DNA from: Nostocoides sp. Soil756
Lineage (GTDB): Bacteria; Actinomycetota; Actinomycetes; Actinomycetales; Dermatophilaceae
Direction of reading: 5' to 3'
Length of the DNA: 64,000 bases
Assembly (NCBI RefSeq): GCF_001428065.1
Contig: NZ_LMSE01000004.1
Coordinates: 62,001-126,000, forward strand
In this document: positions 26,086-35,387 of the stretch, piece after piece
Position numbering within the stretch: position 1 is the stretch's first letter
Layout: the number at the start of each line of letters is the position of its first letter
Notes under the pieces: generated by a model
What the model was told of the DNA's origin: nothing
The model's database searches: none
Seen by the model: only the letters and a program-made list of their open reading frames with translations
Translations under genes and position numbers: made by a program

Positions 26086-28368
26086 TCAGCCGAGCGAGGC
26101 GAGGGCGAGCTCGAGCACCGTCACGGCGGCGGCCTTGTCCAGCGGCTCGTTGCCGTTGCCGCACTTGGGCGACTGCACGCAGGCGGGGCAGCCGCTGCGG
26201 CACGGGCACCCCAGCACGGCGTCGCGGGTCGCGCCCACCCACTCCTCGAAGGCCTCGAAGGCGCGCTCGGCGAACCCGGCGCCCCCGGGGTAGCCGTCGT
26301 AGACCATCACGGTGGGCAGCCCGGTGTCGGGATGCAGCGCGGTCGACACCCCGCCCACGTCCCAGCGGTCGGAGGTGGCGACCAGCGGCAGCATCCCGAT
26401 GGCCGCGTGCTCGGCGGCGTGCAGCGCGCCCGGCACCGCCGGTGCGCCCACCCCAGCGGCATCGAGCACCTCCTCGGGGAGCGTCCACCACACGCCCTTG
26501 GTGGTCAGCGTCTGCTCGGGCAGCTCGAGCGCATGGGTCCCGATGACCTCGCCACTCGGCAGGCGTCGGATGAAGCCGGTGACCTGGCTGGTCACCCGCA
26601 CCGTGCCGAAGGACACCTCGACCCGGGCCCGGCGCACCGAGCGCTCGGTGGCCAGCAGGTCGAACCGGCTCACGGACTGGGCCGAGGTCGACCAGCCGGG
26701 ATCGCCGCGCACGGCGTGGGCCGCCCGGCCCGCCAGGTCCAGGTCGGTCACGACCCACGTGTCGCCCTGGTGCACGTGCACCGCGCCGGTGTGCACCTGG
26801 GTGTGCGACGACGCCTCGTCGACGGTGCCGATGACGCGCCCGGTGCGCGTCTCGAGAACCGCCACGACCTCGCCCGCGCCGCGCAGCGAGAGGTGGTCGG
26901 TGGGCCGGTCCTCGCGCGCCCAGAACCACCCGGCCGGCCGGCGGCGCAGGATCCCGCGCTCGACCAGGACGTCGAGCAGCCGGCGCGACGACGGCCCGAA
27001 CAGCTCGAGGTCGGCCTCCGCCAGCGGCAGCTCGGCCGCCGCGGCCGCGAGGTGCGGCGCCAGCACGTGGGGGTTGTCGGGGTCGACGACGGTGCTCTCG
27101 ACGGCCGCCCCGAAGATCGCGGACGGGTTGCGGACCAGGTAGGAGTCGAGCGGGTCGTCGGCCGCCACCAGCACGGCCAGCGAGTCCTCGCCGGAGCGCC
27201 CGGCCCGCCCGGCCTGCTGCCACAGGCTGGCGCGCCGGCCCGGCCATCCCGCCATGACGACCGCGTCGAGGCCACTCACGTCGATGCCGAGCTCGAGGGC
27301 GTTGGTGGCGGCCAGGCCGCGCACCGCCCCCGAACGGAGCCCCCGCTCGACCAGCCGCCGGTCCTGGGGGAGGTAGCCGCCGCGGTAGGCCGACACGCCC
27401 TCGGCCAGGGTGGGGTCGCGTTCCTCGAGGCGCCGCCGCGCCCCCGCGGCCAGGGCCTCGGACCCCGCGCGGCTGCGCGCGAAGGCCACCGTCTGCACCC
27501 CGCGCTCGACCAGGTCGGCCAGGATGTCGGCCGCCTCGGTGGTGGCCGAGCGCCGGCTGCCGTCGTCGCCGGTGGCGGGCTCCCACAGCGCGAAGGTCAG
27601 GGCGCCGCGCGGTGAGCCGTCGGTCGTCACCGCGCGTACCGGCAGCCCGGTCAGGCGCGAGGCGTGGGCGGCGGGGTCGCTGACCGTGGCCGACGCCAGC
27701 ACGAACGTGGGGGTCGACCCGTAGCGCCCCGCCACCCGCCGCAGCCGCCGCAGCACCGCCGCCACGTGCGCGCCGAACACGCCCCGGTAGACGTGGCACT
27801 CGTCGACGACCACGTAGCGCAGCCCCCGGAGGAAGCGCGACCAGCGCTGGTGGCCGGGCAGCAGCGAGTGGTGCAGGAGATCGGGGTTGGTGAGCACCAG
27901 GTTGGCGTGCTCGCGGACCCACCGTCGCTCGTCGGGCGGGGTGTCGCCGTCGTAGGTGGCCGCCCGTACCCCCGGCACCGCCAGCCGGTCGACGCGGGCC
28001 AGCTGGTCGGCGGCCAGCGCCTTGGTGGGGGAGAGGTACAGCGTCGTGGGCCCCCGCACACCACCCGCGAGCGCGCCGTCGGCCAGCGACCCCAGGACCG
28101 GCACGAGGTAGCCGAGGCTCTTGCCCGAGGCCGTGCCGGTGGCCAGCACCACGTGCTCGCCGGCGTGGACCAGGTCGATCGCCTCGCGCTGGTGGCTCCA
28201 CAGCTGGTCCACCCCGGCCCCCAGCAGGGCCGACAGCACGGCTGGTGACACCTCGGTCGGCCAGGGCGCCGGGCGGGCCGCCCGGGCCGGTATGTGCTCG
28301 ACGTGCAGGAGCCGTTCCGCCCGCTGACCACGGGCCATGTGGGCCAGATGCTGGGCAGGGGTGGACAC
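26086..28368 (-). CDS. DEAD/DEAH helicase with DUF1998 C-terminus (YprA/Rv3649 type)
   Basis: A 760-residue superfamily 2 helicase. N-terminal RecA lobe: Q-region LWSHQREAI, Walker A TGTASGKSLGYL, TLYLSPTKALAADQ, box II VVDECHVYRG, motif III ASATVSDP. Second lobe: TVAFARSRAGSE, TNALELGIDVSGLDAV, QQAGRAGRSGE. A distal region ends in a cysteine cluster, CPCRSGCPACVQSPKCG, of the DUF1998 type that binds zinc. The GTG at 28368 is preceded 7 bases upstream by TACCGT. A nucleic acid repair role is likely, as MrfA-like relatives act in crosslink repair, but this is unproven here. Confidence 0.92.
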   Translation of the reverse strand: MSTPAQHLAHMARGQRAERLLHVEHIPARAARPAPWPTEVSPAVLSALLGAGVDQLWSHQREAIDLVHAGEHVVLATGTASGKSLGYLVPVLGSLADGALAGGVRGPTTLYLSPTKALAADQLARVDRLAVPGVRAATYDGDTPPDERRWVREHANLVLTNPDLLHHSLLPGHQRWSRFLRGLRYVVVDECHVYRGVFGAHVAAVLRRLRRVAGRYGSTPTFVLASATVSDPAAHASRLTGLPVRAVTTDGSPRGALTFALWEPATGDDGSRRSATTEAADILADLVERGVQTVAFARSRAGSEALAAGARRRLEERDPTLAEGVSAYRGGYLPQDRRLVERGLRSGAVRGLAATNALELGIDVSGLDAVVMAGWPGRRASLWQQAGRAGRSGEDSLAVLVAADDPLDSYLVRNPSAIFGAAVESTVVDPDNPHVLAPHLAAAAAELPLAEADLELFGPSSRRLLDVLVERGILRRRPAGWFWAREDRPTDHLSLRGAGEVVAVLETRTGRVIGTVDEASSHTQVHTGAVHVHQGDTWVVTDLDLAGRAAHAVRGDPGWSTSAQSVSRFDLLATERSVRRARVEVSFGTVRVTSQVTGFIRRLPSGEVIGTHALELPEQTLTTKGVWWTLPEEVLDAAGVGAPAVPGALHAAEHAAIGMLPLVATSDRWDVGGVSTALHPDTGLPTVMVYDGYPGGAGFAERAFEAFEEWVGATRDAVLGCPCRSGCPACVQSPKCGNGNEPLDKAAAVTVLELALASLG

Positions 28369-28374
28369 GACGGT

Positions 28375-28381
28375 TACGGTA
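28375..28381. promoter_or_regulatory. Symmetric -10 box between helicase and bldG
   Basis: TTACGGTAA gives TACGGT on the plus strand (28375-28380) and TACCGT on the minus strand (28381-28376). The minus box sits 7 bases from the helicase GTG; the plus box would give bldG a leader of about 70 bases. Confidence 0.45.
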
Positions 28382-28457
28382 ATCCTTGGTCCCCACAGCC
28401 CGACCGGCTCGCAGACCCATCGCCAGACCATCCAGCGGCATCTGAGGAGCACAACGC

Positions 28458-28793
28458 GTGGAGCTCTCCGTGACCACGTCCCACCACGACGACGTCAGCG
28501 TCGTCACGGTCGAGGGTGAGGTGGACGTCCACACGGCCGCCCAGCTCCGCCAGTCCCTGGACCAGGAGATCACCGGCGGCCACGTCCGCCTCGTCGTCGA
28601 TCTCGACGCCGTCTCCTTCCTGGACTCCACCGGCCTCGGCGTCCTCGTCGGCCGGCTCAAGCTGGTCCGCAACGGCTCGGGCTGGCTGCGCATCGTCTGC
28701 TCCAGCGACCGGATCCTGCGGGTCTTCCGGATCACCGGCCTGGACAAGGTGTTCGGCATCCACGCCAGCGTGGACGAGGCCATCGCCGCCTGA
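28458..28793 (+). CDS. bldG: BldG-like anti-sigma factor antagonist (STAS)
   Basis: The 111-residue STAS domain protein has VEGEVDVHTAAQLRQ and LVVDLDAVSFLDSTGLGVLVG, whose Ser in DSTGLG is the phosphorylation site. When unphosphorylated such proteins bind anti-sigma kinases and free a sigma factor. The neighbourhood (helicase divergent upstream, pyrophosphatase and topA downstream) matches Streptomyces bldG. The anti-sigma partner that follows bldG there is missing here: hppA is next. The GTG at 28458 has GAGGAG 8 bases upstream. Confidence 0.88.
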   Translation: MELSVTTSHHDDVSVVTVEGEVDVHTAAQLRQSLDQEITGGHVRLVVDLDAVSFLDSTGLGVLVGRLKLVRNGSGWLRIVCSSDRILRVFRITGLDKVFGIHASVDEAIAA

Positions 28794-28950
28794 GCGGTCT
28801 CCCTGCAGGTCATCGCGCCGGGTGTGAACCGCGTCACCCCCACCCGGGCGGGCGGCATTCGCGGGCGGACGGGTACAGTCACGCCGGACCGTCCCCGCCA
28901 TCGGCGCTCAACCGCGCCCGGGGGCGAAACACGCCGTCAAGGAGGATGGA

Positions 28951-31371
28951 ATGGCACCCCTCGCACTCGCGAACGCCGAGTCGGGAGCCCTGGACCTGAC
29001 CGGGACGAACCTGACCCTGGTCATCACGGTCGCGGTGATCGCCCTGGTGGCGCTCGTCATGGGCTTCGTCTTCCGTGGTCAGGTCCTCGCGGCCGACCCC
29101 GGGACAGAGAAGATGCAGGAGATCGGCGACGCCGTCGAGGAGGGGGCCCAGGCCTACCTCGCGCGGCAGTTCAAGACCCTCGCGCCCTTCGTCGTCATCG
29201 TCTTCGGCCTCCTGCTCCTGCTGCCCGCCGACACCGCGGGTGTCCGCTGGGGCCGCTCGGGCTTCTTCGTCCTCGGCGCCCTCTTCTCGGCGGCCATCGG
29301 CTACCTCGGCATGAGCCTGGCGGTCAAGGCCAACGTGCGCGTCGCGTCGGCCGCCCGCCACGAGGGCGGTCGCGACGCCGGCATGAAGATCGCCTTCCGC
29401 ACCGGCGGCGTCGTCGGGATGGTGACCGTGGGCCTCGGCCTGCTGGGCGCCTCCGTCGTCGTCCTGATCTACAAGGGTGAGGCCCCCAAGGTCCTCGAGG
29501 GCTTCGGCTTCGGCGCCGCCCTGCTCGCCATGTTCATGCGCGTCGGCGGCGGCATCTTCACGAAGGCCGCCGACGTCGGCGCCGACCTGGTCGGCAAGGT
29601 CGAGGCCGGCATCCCCGAGGACGACCCGCGCAACGCCGCCACCATCGCCGACAACGTGGGCGACAACGTCGGCGACTGCGCCGGCATGGCCGCCGACCTC
29701 TTCGAGTCCTACGCCGTCACCCTGGTGGCCGCGCTGATCCTCGGCTCGGTCGCCTTCGGGGCCTACGGACTGGTCTTCCCGCTGATCATCCCCGCCATCG
29801 GCGCGCTCACCGCGCTGCTCGGCGTCTTCATCACCAAGGCCCGGCCGGGCGAGAACGCGCTGAGCGCCATCAACCGCGGGTTCTACATCGCGGCCGCCAT
29901 CTCGGCCGTCCTCTCCGGGATCGCTGCCTACACCTACCTGCCGGCCTCCTACGCCGACCTCGGCTCCAGCAACGAGCAGATCGCGGCGCTCACCGGCGAC
30001 CCGCGCCTCACGGCGTTCCTGGCCGTGGTCATCGGCATCGTCCTGGCCGGCATCATCCTGTGGCTCACCGGCCACTACACCGGCACCGACAAGCGCCCCA
30101 CCCTCGACGTCGCCCGCACCTCGCTCACCGGGCCCGCCACCGTCGTGCTCTCGGGCATCGGCGTCGGTCTCGAGTCGGCCGTCTTCACCGCGGCCATCAT
30201 CGGTGGCGCCGTGTACCTGGCGTTCCTGCTCGGCGGCGGAGCGGTCTCGCTGTCGCTGTTCCTCATCGCGCTGGCCGGCTGCGGCCTGCTCACCACGGTG
30301 GGCGTCATCGTGGCCATGGACACCTTCGGCCCGGTCTCGGACAACGCCCAGGGCATCGCCGAGATGTCGGGCGACGTCGACGGCGAGGGCGCGCAGATCC
30401 TCACCGAGCTCGACGCGGTCGGCAACACCACCAAGGCCATCACCAAGGGCATCGCCATCGCCACCGCCGTCCTCGCGGCCACGGCCCTGTTCGGCTCCTA
30501 CACCGATGCCTGGCAGAGCGCGCTCAACACCATCGACCCGCAAGCCCTGAGCCAGGAGCAGCTGAAGTCGGCGCAGGCCTTCGTCATCGACGCGCAGGGC
30601 CTGGTCACCACGCCCTCCACGCTGGTCGGCCTCATCCTCGGTGCCGCCGTCGTGTTCCTGTTCTCCGGCCTCGCCATCAACGCCGTCACCCGCGCCGCCG
30701 GTGCCATCGTCTTCGAGGTGCGCCGCCAGTTCCGCGAGCACCCCGGGATCATGAACTACACCGAGAAGCCCGAGTACGGCCGGGTGGTCGACATCTGCAC
30801 CCGTGACTCGCTGCGCGAGCTCGCCACCCCGGGACTGCTGGCCGCGCTGATGCCGGTCGCGGTCGGGTTCGGTCTCGGCATCGGCGCCCTCGCGGGCTTC
30901 CTCGCCGGCGCCATCGGCTCCGGCGCGCTGATGGCCGTCTTCCTCGCCAACTCCGGCGGGTCGTGGGACAACGCCAAGAAGATCGTCGAGGACGGCGCGC
31001 ACGGCGGCAAGGGCTCCGAGGCCCACGCGGCCACCGTCATCGGCGACACCGTCGGTGACCCGTTCAAGGACACCGCCGGCCCGGCCATCAACCCGCTGCT
31101 CAAGGTGATGAACCTGGTCTCGGTGCTCATCGCGCCCGCGATCATCACCCTCTCGATCGGCGTCGACGCCTCGGCCCCGATCCGCTACGGCATCGCCGCG
31201 GTCGCGATCCTCATCGTCGCGGGGGCGGTGGCCTACTCCAAGAGCAAGGACCTCGCCATCGGGGGCGACGACATCGAGCCCCAGGCCCGCGTCGACGTCA
31301 CCCCCACGGGTGACCAGCCGGGTGTGGTCGACGACGTCGACCTCGAGAAGGAGCGCTCGACGCAGGTCTGA
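28951..31371 (+). CDS. hppA: Membrane-bound H+-translocating pyrophosphatase, K+-independent type
   Basis: An integral membrane pump of 806 residues that couples pyrophosphate hydrolysis to proton export. Substrate-binding motifs are DNVGDNVGDCAGMAADLFESY and GGSWDNAKK. GNTTKAITKG (about 491-500) has Lys and Thr at the two positions that separate K+-independent from K+-dependent enzymes, so potassium should not be needed. The ATG at 28951 has AAGGAGG 5 bases upstream; TACAGT at 28874-28879 is a likely -10. A soluble pyrophosphatase gene is also present at 55566. The C-terminal 45 residues are an acidic hydrophilic extension. Confidence 0.96.
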   Translation: MAPLALANAESGALDLTGTNLTLVITVAVIALVALVMGFVFRGQVLAADPGTEKMQEIGDAVEEGAQAYLARQFKTLAPFVVIVFGLLLLLPADTAGVRWGRSGFFVLGALFSAAIGYLGMSLAVKANVRVASAARHEGGRDAGMKIAFRTGGVVGMVTVGLGLLGASVVVLIYKGEAPKVLEGFGFGAALLAMFMRVGGGIFTKAADVGADLVGKVEAGIPEDDPRNAATIADNVGDNVGDCAGMAADLFESYAVTLVAALILGSVAFGAYGLVFPLIIPAIGALTALLGVFITKARPGENALSAINRGFYIAAAISAVLSGIAAYTYLPASYADLGSSNEQIAALTGDPRLTAFLAVVIGIVLAGIILWLTGHYTGTDKRPTLDVARTSLTGPATVVLSGIGVGLESAVFTAAIIGGAVYLAFLLGGGAVSLSLFLIALAGCGLLTTVGVIVAMDTFGPVSDNAQGIAEMSGDVDGEGAQILTELDAVGNTTKAITKGIAIATAVLAATALFGSYTDAWQSALNTIDPQALSQEQLKSAQAFVIDAQGLVTTPSTLVGLILGAAVVFLFSGLAINAVTRAAGAIVFEVRRQFREHPGIMNYTEKPEYGRVVDICTRDSLRELATPGLLAALMPVAVGFGLGIGALAGFLAGAIGSGALMAVFLANSGGSWDNAKKIVEDGAHGGKGSEAHAATVIGDTVGDPFKDTAGPAINPLLKVMNLVSVLIAPAIITLSIGVDASAPIRYGIAAVAILIVAGAVAYSKSKDLAIGGDDIEPQARVDVTPTGDQPGVVDDVDLEKERSTQV

Positions 31372-31386
31372 CGCACCGCTCACGGC

Positions 31387-31423
31387 CCGAGGGGCCGGTC
31401 CCACCGTGGGTCCGGCCCCTCGG
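31387..31423 (+). terminator. Terminator after hppA
   Basis: An interrupted stem of 12 plus 5 bp (CCGAGGGGCCGG then CCCAC, mirrored) starts 15 bases past the hppA stop and has a single-base apex, so the tip probably opens. No T-run. Confidence 0.7.
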
Positions 31424-31485
31424 CACGTCCACCGCCGGGGCCTCGGCCCGTCCACCGCGCGGTCGGAGCCCTAGGCTCGATCCCG

Positions 31486-32991
31486 ATGACCGCGAACCCG
31501 CCCCGCGTCGACCCCCCGCTGGTCGACCGCCTCCGTGCCGACCTCACCGCCACCGGCTTCACCGTCGCCGGGGTCACCGCCCTGCTCGGGCCCCTCGCGG
31601 CGGCCGCGCTCGACCGCGAGCAGGCCCTGCCGGCCCAGCGGGTCACCGACACCGTGGGCGGCCCGCTCGCCGCGCTCGTGCGGCTGTTCACCCTCGGCGA
31701 CCCGGTCGACGCCACCGAGGTGGCGGCCGCGCTGCCGACCCTCGGCGTCGACGGCGCGGCTGCCCTGGGCCTGCTCGCCCCCGAGGGTGACGCCCTGGTC
31801 GCGCTCTGCGACGTGCGCCCCTATGCCACCGAGGGCTCGGACTGGTGGGTGACCTCCGACCTCGGCGAGCTCGCCACCGGCCGCCCGCTCCGCCCCGACC
31901 ACGTGCTCGGCGTGGGCGGTGCGTCGGCCACCCTGGCCTCCTGGACCCCGCGTCCCGAGGTGGCCAGCGCCCTCGACCTCGGGACCGGCTGCGGCGTCCA
32001 GGCCCTGCACCTGGGGGCGCACGCCGGCCGGGTCGTCGTCACCGACCTCTCCGAGCGCGCCCTGGCGTTCGCCCGGTTCAACGCCGCGCTCAACGGGACC
32101 ACCTGGGACGTGCGCGCGGGCTCGATGCTGGACCCGGTCGACGGCGAGCGCTTCGACCTCGTGGTGAGCAACCCGCCGTTCGTCATCACCCCCCGCTCGG
32201 GGGCGGTGCCACTGTTCGAGTACCGCGACGGCGGCGCGAGCGGCGACGACCTGGTCCGCGACCTCGTCCGCCGGGTCGGGCGGCACCTCGAGCCGGGCGG
32301 TCTGGCGCAGCTGCTCGGCAACTGGGAGGTCCCACGCGGGGCGACCTGGCAGGACCGGGTGGGGGAGTGGCTCGACGGCCTCGGGCTCGACGCCTGGGTG
32401 GTCCAGCGCGAGACCCAGGACCCCGCCGAGTACGCCGAGACCTGGGCCCGCGACGGCGGCCACCACCCGGGCACCGCCGACTTCAACGGGATGTACGCCG
32501 CCTGGCTCGACGACTTCGCCGCCCGCGACGTCGAGGCCATCGGGTTCGGGGTGGTCACGCTGCAGCGGCCGTCCACCGGGCGCGAGCCGTTCCGCGACCT
32601 CGTCGACGCCCCCGGGCCGGTCGAGCAGCCGATGGGCCCGAGCGTCCTGGCCGGGATGCGGGCGCGCACCTGGCTGGCCGAGCACGACGACGACGCCGTC
32701 CTCGACCTCGCCTGGCGGTGCGCGCCCGACGTCACCGAGGAGCGCCATGCGGTGCCCGGCGAGCCGGACCCGCGGGTCATCCTGCTGCGCCAGGGTGGCG
32801 GCCTGCGCCGGCAGCTGCTGCTCTCGACCGTCACGGCCGCCTTCGCGTCGGTCTGCGACGGCGACCTGCCCGCCGGGGCGGCCGTGGCCGCCATCGCCGG
32901 GCTCCTCGGGCTCGACGACGGCCAGGTCCGGGCCGAGGTGGTGGCCTTCGTCCGTGATGCCGCCGCCGACGGGCTGCTGCTGCGCCCGTAG
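31486..32991 (+). CDS. Class I SAM-dependent methyltransferase with NPPF motif
   Basis: The 501-residue protein has an N-terminal helical domain (about 1-130), a Rossmann methyltransferase core (ALDLGTGCGVQALHLGAHA for SAM; VVVTDLSERAL; FDLVVSNPPFVI), and a C-terminal winged-helix-like region of about 150 residues. The NPPF motif is that of enzymes methylating planar amino groups such as adenine N6, guanine N2 or glutamine, so the target may be RNA or a protein. Leaderless: TAGGCT at 31472-31477, 8 bases, ATG 31486. It stands between hppA and the TetR gene. Confidence 0.85.
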   Translation: MTANPPRVDPPLVDRLRADLTATGFTVAGVTALLGPLAAAALDREQALPAQRVTDTVGGPLAALVRLFTLGDPVDATEVAAALPTLGVDGAAALGLLAPEGDALVALCDVRPYATEGSDWWVTSDLGELATGRPLRPDHVLGVGGASATLASWTPRPEVASALDLGTGCGVQALHLGAHAGRVVVTDLSERALAFARFNAALNGTTWDVRAGSMLDPVDGERFDLVVSNPPFVITPRSGAVPLFEYRDGGASGDDLVRDLVRRVGRHLEPGGLAQLLGNWEVPRGATWQDRVGEWLDGLGLDAWVVQRETQDPAEYAETWARDGGHHPGTADFNGMYAAWLDDFAARDVEAIGFGVVTLQRPSTGREPFRDLVDAPGPVEQPMGPSVLAGMRARTWLAEHDDDAVLDLAWRCAPDVTEERHAVPGEPDPRVILLRQGGGLRRQLLLSTVTAAFASVCDGDLPAGAAVAAIAGLLGLDDGQVRAEVVAFVRDAAADGLLLRP

Positions 32992-33016
32992 CCGGGGGCT
33001 CCGCCGGAAACCCGTT

Positions 33017-33036
33017 GTGAGTGAGTGCTCACTCAC
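33017..33036. promoter_or_regulatory. Perfect TetR-type operator
   Basis: GTGAGTGAG, two bases TG, CTCACTCAC: a perfect 9-bp-arm palindrome. It ends one base before the -10 box TATGCT (33038-33043), which in turn lies 8 bases before the regulator's GTG. It must cover the -35 region, so binding by the adjacent TetR protein would repress the whole exporter operon. Confidence 0.85.
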
Positions 33037-33051
33037 TTATGCTGTCGTTCC

Positions 33052-33654
33052 GTGACACCTCGTGCCCGCGCGATGAGCCCCGACGAGCGGCGGGCCGCGA
33101 TCGTCGAGGTCACCGTCCCGCTCCTGCGTGAGCACGGCGCGGCGGTCACGACCAAGCAGGTGGCCGAGGCGGCCGGTATCGCCGAAGGCACCGTGTTCAA
33201 GGCGTTCGGCACCAAGGACGACCTCGTCCAGGCGTGCGTCGGGTCGGTCTTCGACTCCACCCCGGCCGTGGCCCGGCTGCGCGGCATCGACCGCGACCTC
33301 ACCCTCGACGAGCGCCTCACCGAGGGGGTGCGGGTGCTGCAGCAACACGTCGAGCAGGTCGTGGGCCTGATCTCGGTGCTCATGCACTCCGGCGCCCCGG
33401 CCCCGGTGGGCCACAAGCCCACCCGTCACTCCGACCCCGCGGTCGAGGCTGCTCTCGCCGACCTCGTCGGGCCCGACGCCCCCACGCTGCGCAAGCCGGT
33501 CGACGAGGTGGTGGGCCTGCTGCAGCTCCTCACCCTCTCGAGCGTGCACCCGCTGATGGCCACCGGCCGCCTCGACGCGGCCGAGATCGTCTCGGTCGTC
33601 CTCGACGGCACCCGGCGCCACCCCACCCTCCCCGACCATCCCGAGGAGCGCTGA
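33052..33654 (+). CDS. TetR-family repressor of the ABC exporter operon
   Basis: The 200-residue regulator has a helix-turn-helix at about 20-60 ([29 protein letters not shown]) and a variable ligand domain after it. The GTG at 33052 is leaderless, directly behind a perfect palindrome. Its stop shares a base with the ATG of the first ABC gene (TGATG), so regulator and exporter are one transcript and one coupled translation unit. Expected to bind its own operator and release it when the exporter substrate appears; the ligand is unknown. Confidence 0.93.
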   Translation: MTPRARAMSPDERRAAIVEVTVPLLREHGAAVTTKQVAEAAGIAEGTVFKAFGTKDDLVQACVGSVFDSTPAVARLRGIDRDLTLDERLTEGVRVLQQHVEQVVGLISVLMHSGAPAPVGHKPTRHSDPAVEAALADLVGPDAPTLRKPVDEVVGLLQLLTLSSVHPLMATGRLDAAEIVSVVLDGTRRHPTLPDHPEER

Positions 33655-35387
33655 TGCTCGTCCGCCTCGTTCGCACCCACCTGCGCCCGTACTCCGGCGC
33701 GCTGGCGGTGCTGCTGGTCCTGCAGCTGGTCGGGACCCTGGCCTCGCTCTACCTGCCGAGCCTGAACGGCCGGATCATCGACGAGGGCGTGGCCGTCGGC
33801 GACACCGCGTTCATCCTGAACGCCGGAATGTGGATGCTCGGGGTCTCCTTCCTCCAGATCCTCGCCACCATCGCCGCCACCCGCATCGGTGCCCTGAGTG
33901 CGGCCTCGCTCGGCCGCGACCTGCGGGCCGCCGTCTTCCACCGGGTCGGCTCGTTCTCGGCCCGCGAGGTCTCGGCCTTCGGCGCCCCCACGCTCATCAG
34001 CCGCTCCACCAACGACGTGCAGCAGGTGCAGCAGGTCGTCTACATGGGTCTGGCGCTGATGGTGACCGCCCCCATCATGATGGTCGGCGGCATCATCATG
34101 GCGCTGCGCGAGGACGCCGGGCTCTCGTGGCTCGTCGCGGTGGCGGTCCCGCTGCTGGGGGCTTCGGTCGGCCTGGTGATCAGCCGGATGCTGCCGCACT
34201 TCCGCGCCATGCAGAAGGCGGTCGACACCGTCAACCGCATCCTGCGGGAGCAGATCACCGGCATCCGGGTGGTGCGGGCGTTCGTGCGCGAGGACGTCGA
34301 GCGCGCGCGCTTCGCCGAGGCCAACCGCACCTACACCGGCACCGCGCTGGCCGTCGGGCGGCTGATGGCGTTGGCCTTCCCCATCGTCATGGTGCTGTTC
34401 AACGCCTCCACCGTCGCCGTCATCTGGTTCGGCGCCCACCGCGTCGACGCCGGCCGGATGCAGATCGGCGCGCTCACGGCCTTCATGGCCTACCTCATCC
34501 AGATCCTGATGGCGGTGATGATGGCGACCTTCATGTCGATGATGATCCCGCGGGCCAGCGTCTCGGCGGGGCGGATCTCGCAGGTGCTCGACACCGAGTC
34601 CTCGGTCGTGCCCCCCGCCGTCCCCCGGCCCCTCCCGTCGGGACCGGTCACGGTCGAGCTGCGCGGGGCGACCTTCGCCTACCCGGGCGCGGAGGCGCCG
34701 GTGCTGCGCGAGGTCTCCTTCACCGCCCGGCCCGGCACCACCACCGCGGTGGTCGGGTCCACCGGCGCCGGCAAGACCACCCTGGTCGGGCTCGTCCCGC
34801 GGCTGCACGACGTGACCGGCGGCGCCGTCCTGGTCGGTGGGGTCGACGTCCGCGAGGCCGCGCTCGAGGACCTGTGGGCGCGCATCGGCCTGGTGCCGCA
34901 GCGCCCGTTCCTGTTCCGCGGCACCGTCGCCAGCAACCTGCGCCAGGGAGATGCCGACGCCACCGACGACGAGCTGTGGGCGGCCCTGCGCATCGCCCAG
35001 GCCGAGGACTTCGTGCGCGCCCTCCCGGAGGGGCTCGACGCCCCGATCGCGCAGGGGGGGACCAACGTCAGCGGCGGCCAACGGCAGCGACTGGCCATCG
35101 CGCGGGCCCTGGTGCGGCGCCCAGCGGTGTACCTCTTCGACGACGCGTTCTCGGCGCTCGACGTCGCCACCGACGCCCGGCTGCGGGCCGCCCTGGCCCC
35201 GGCCACCCTCGACGCCACCGTCATCGTCGTGGCCCAGCGCGTCTCGACCATCCTCGATGCCGACCAGGTCGTCGTCCTCGACGACGGCGCGGTCGTGGGG
35301 ACCGGAACCCACGACGAGCTCCTCGCGACCTGCCCGACCTACCGCGAGATCGTCGAGAGCCAGCAGACGAGCGAGGTCAGCGCATGA
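33654..35387 (+). CDS. ABC exporter half-transporter A (Asp in place of catalytic Glu)
   Basis: The 577-residue protein has a six-helix membrane domain (about 1-320) and a nucleotide-binding domain with Walker [10 protein letters not shown] (about 368), an intact signature NVSGGQRQR and Walker [13 protein letters not shown]. The residue after the Walker B Asp, normally catalytic Glu, is Asp (about 497). Together with the altered signature in the partner protein this makes one ATP site of the pair degenerate, as in TM287/288 and BmrCD heterodimers. Multidrug or peptide export is the usual role. ATG overlaps the TetR stop. Confidence 0.93.
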   Translation: MLVRLVRTHLRPYSGALAVLLVLQLVGTLASLYLPSLNGRIIDEGVAVGDTAFILNAGMWMLGVSFLQILATIAATRIGALSAASLGRDLRAAVFHRVGSFSAREVSAFGAPTLISRSTNDVQQVQQVVYMGLALMVTAPIMMVGGIIMALREDAGLSWLVAVAVPLLGASVGLVISRMLPHFRAMQKAVDTVNRILREQITGIRVVRAFVREDVERARFAEANRTYTGTALAVGRLMALAFPIVMVLFNASTVAVIWFGAHRVDAGRMQIGALTAFMAYLIQILMAVMMATFMSMMIPRASVSAGRISQVLDTESSVVPPAVPRPLPSGPVTVELRGATFAYPGAEAPVLREVSFTARPGTTTAVVGSTGAGKTTLVGLVPRLHDVTGGAVLVGGVDVREAALEDLWARIGLVPQRPFLFRGTVASNLRQGDADATDDELWAALRIAQAEDFVRALPEGLDAPIAQGGTNVSGGQRQRLAIARALVRRPAVYLFDDAFSALDVATDARLRAALAPATLDATVIVVAQRVSTILDADQVVVLDDGAVVGTGTHDELLATCPTYREIVESQQTSEVSA

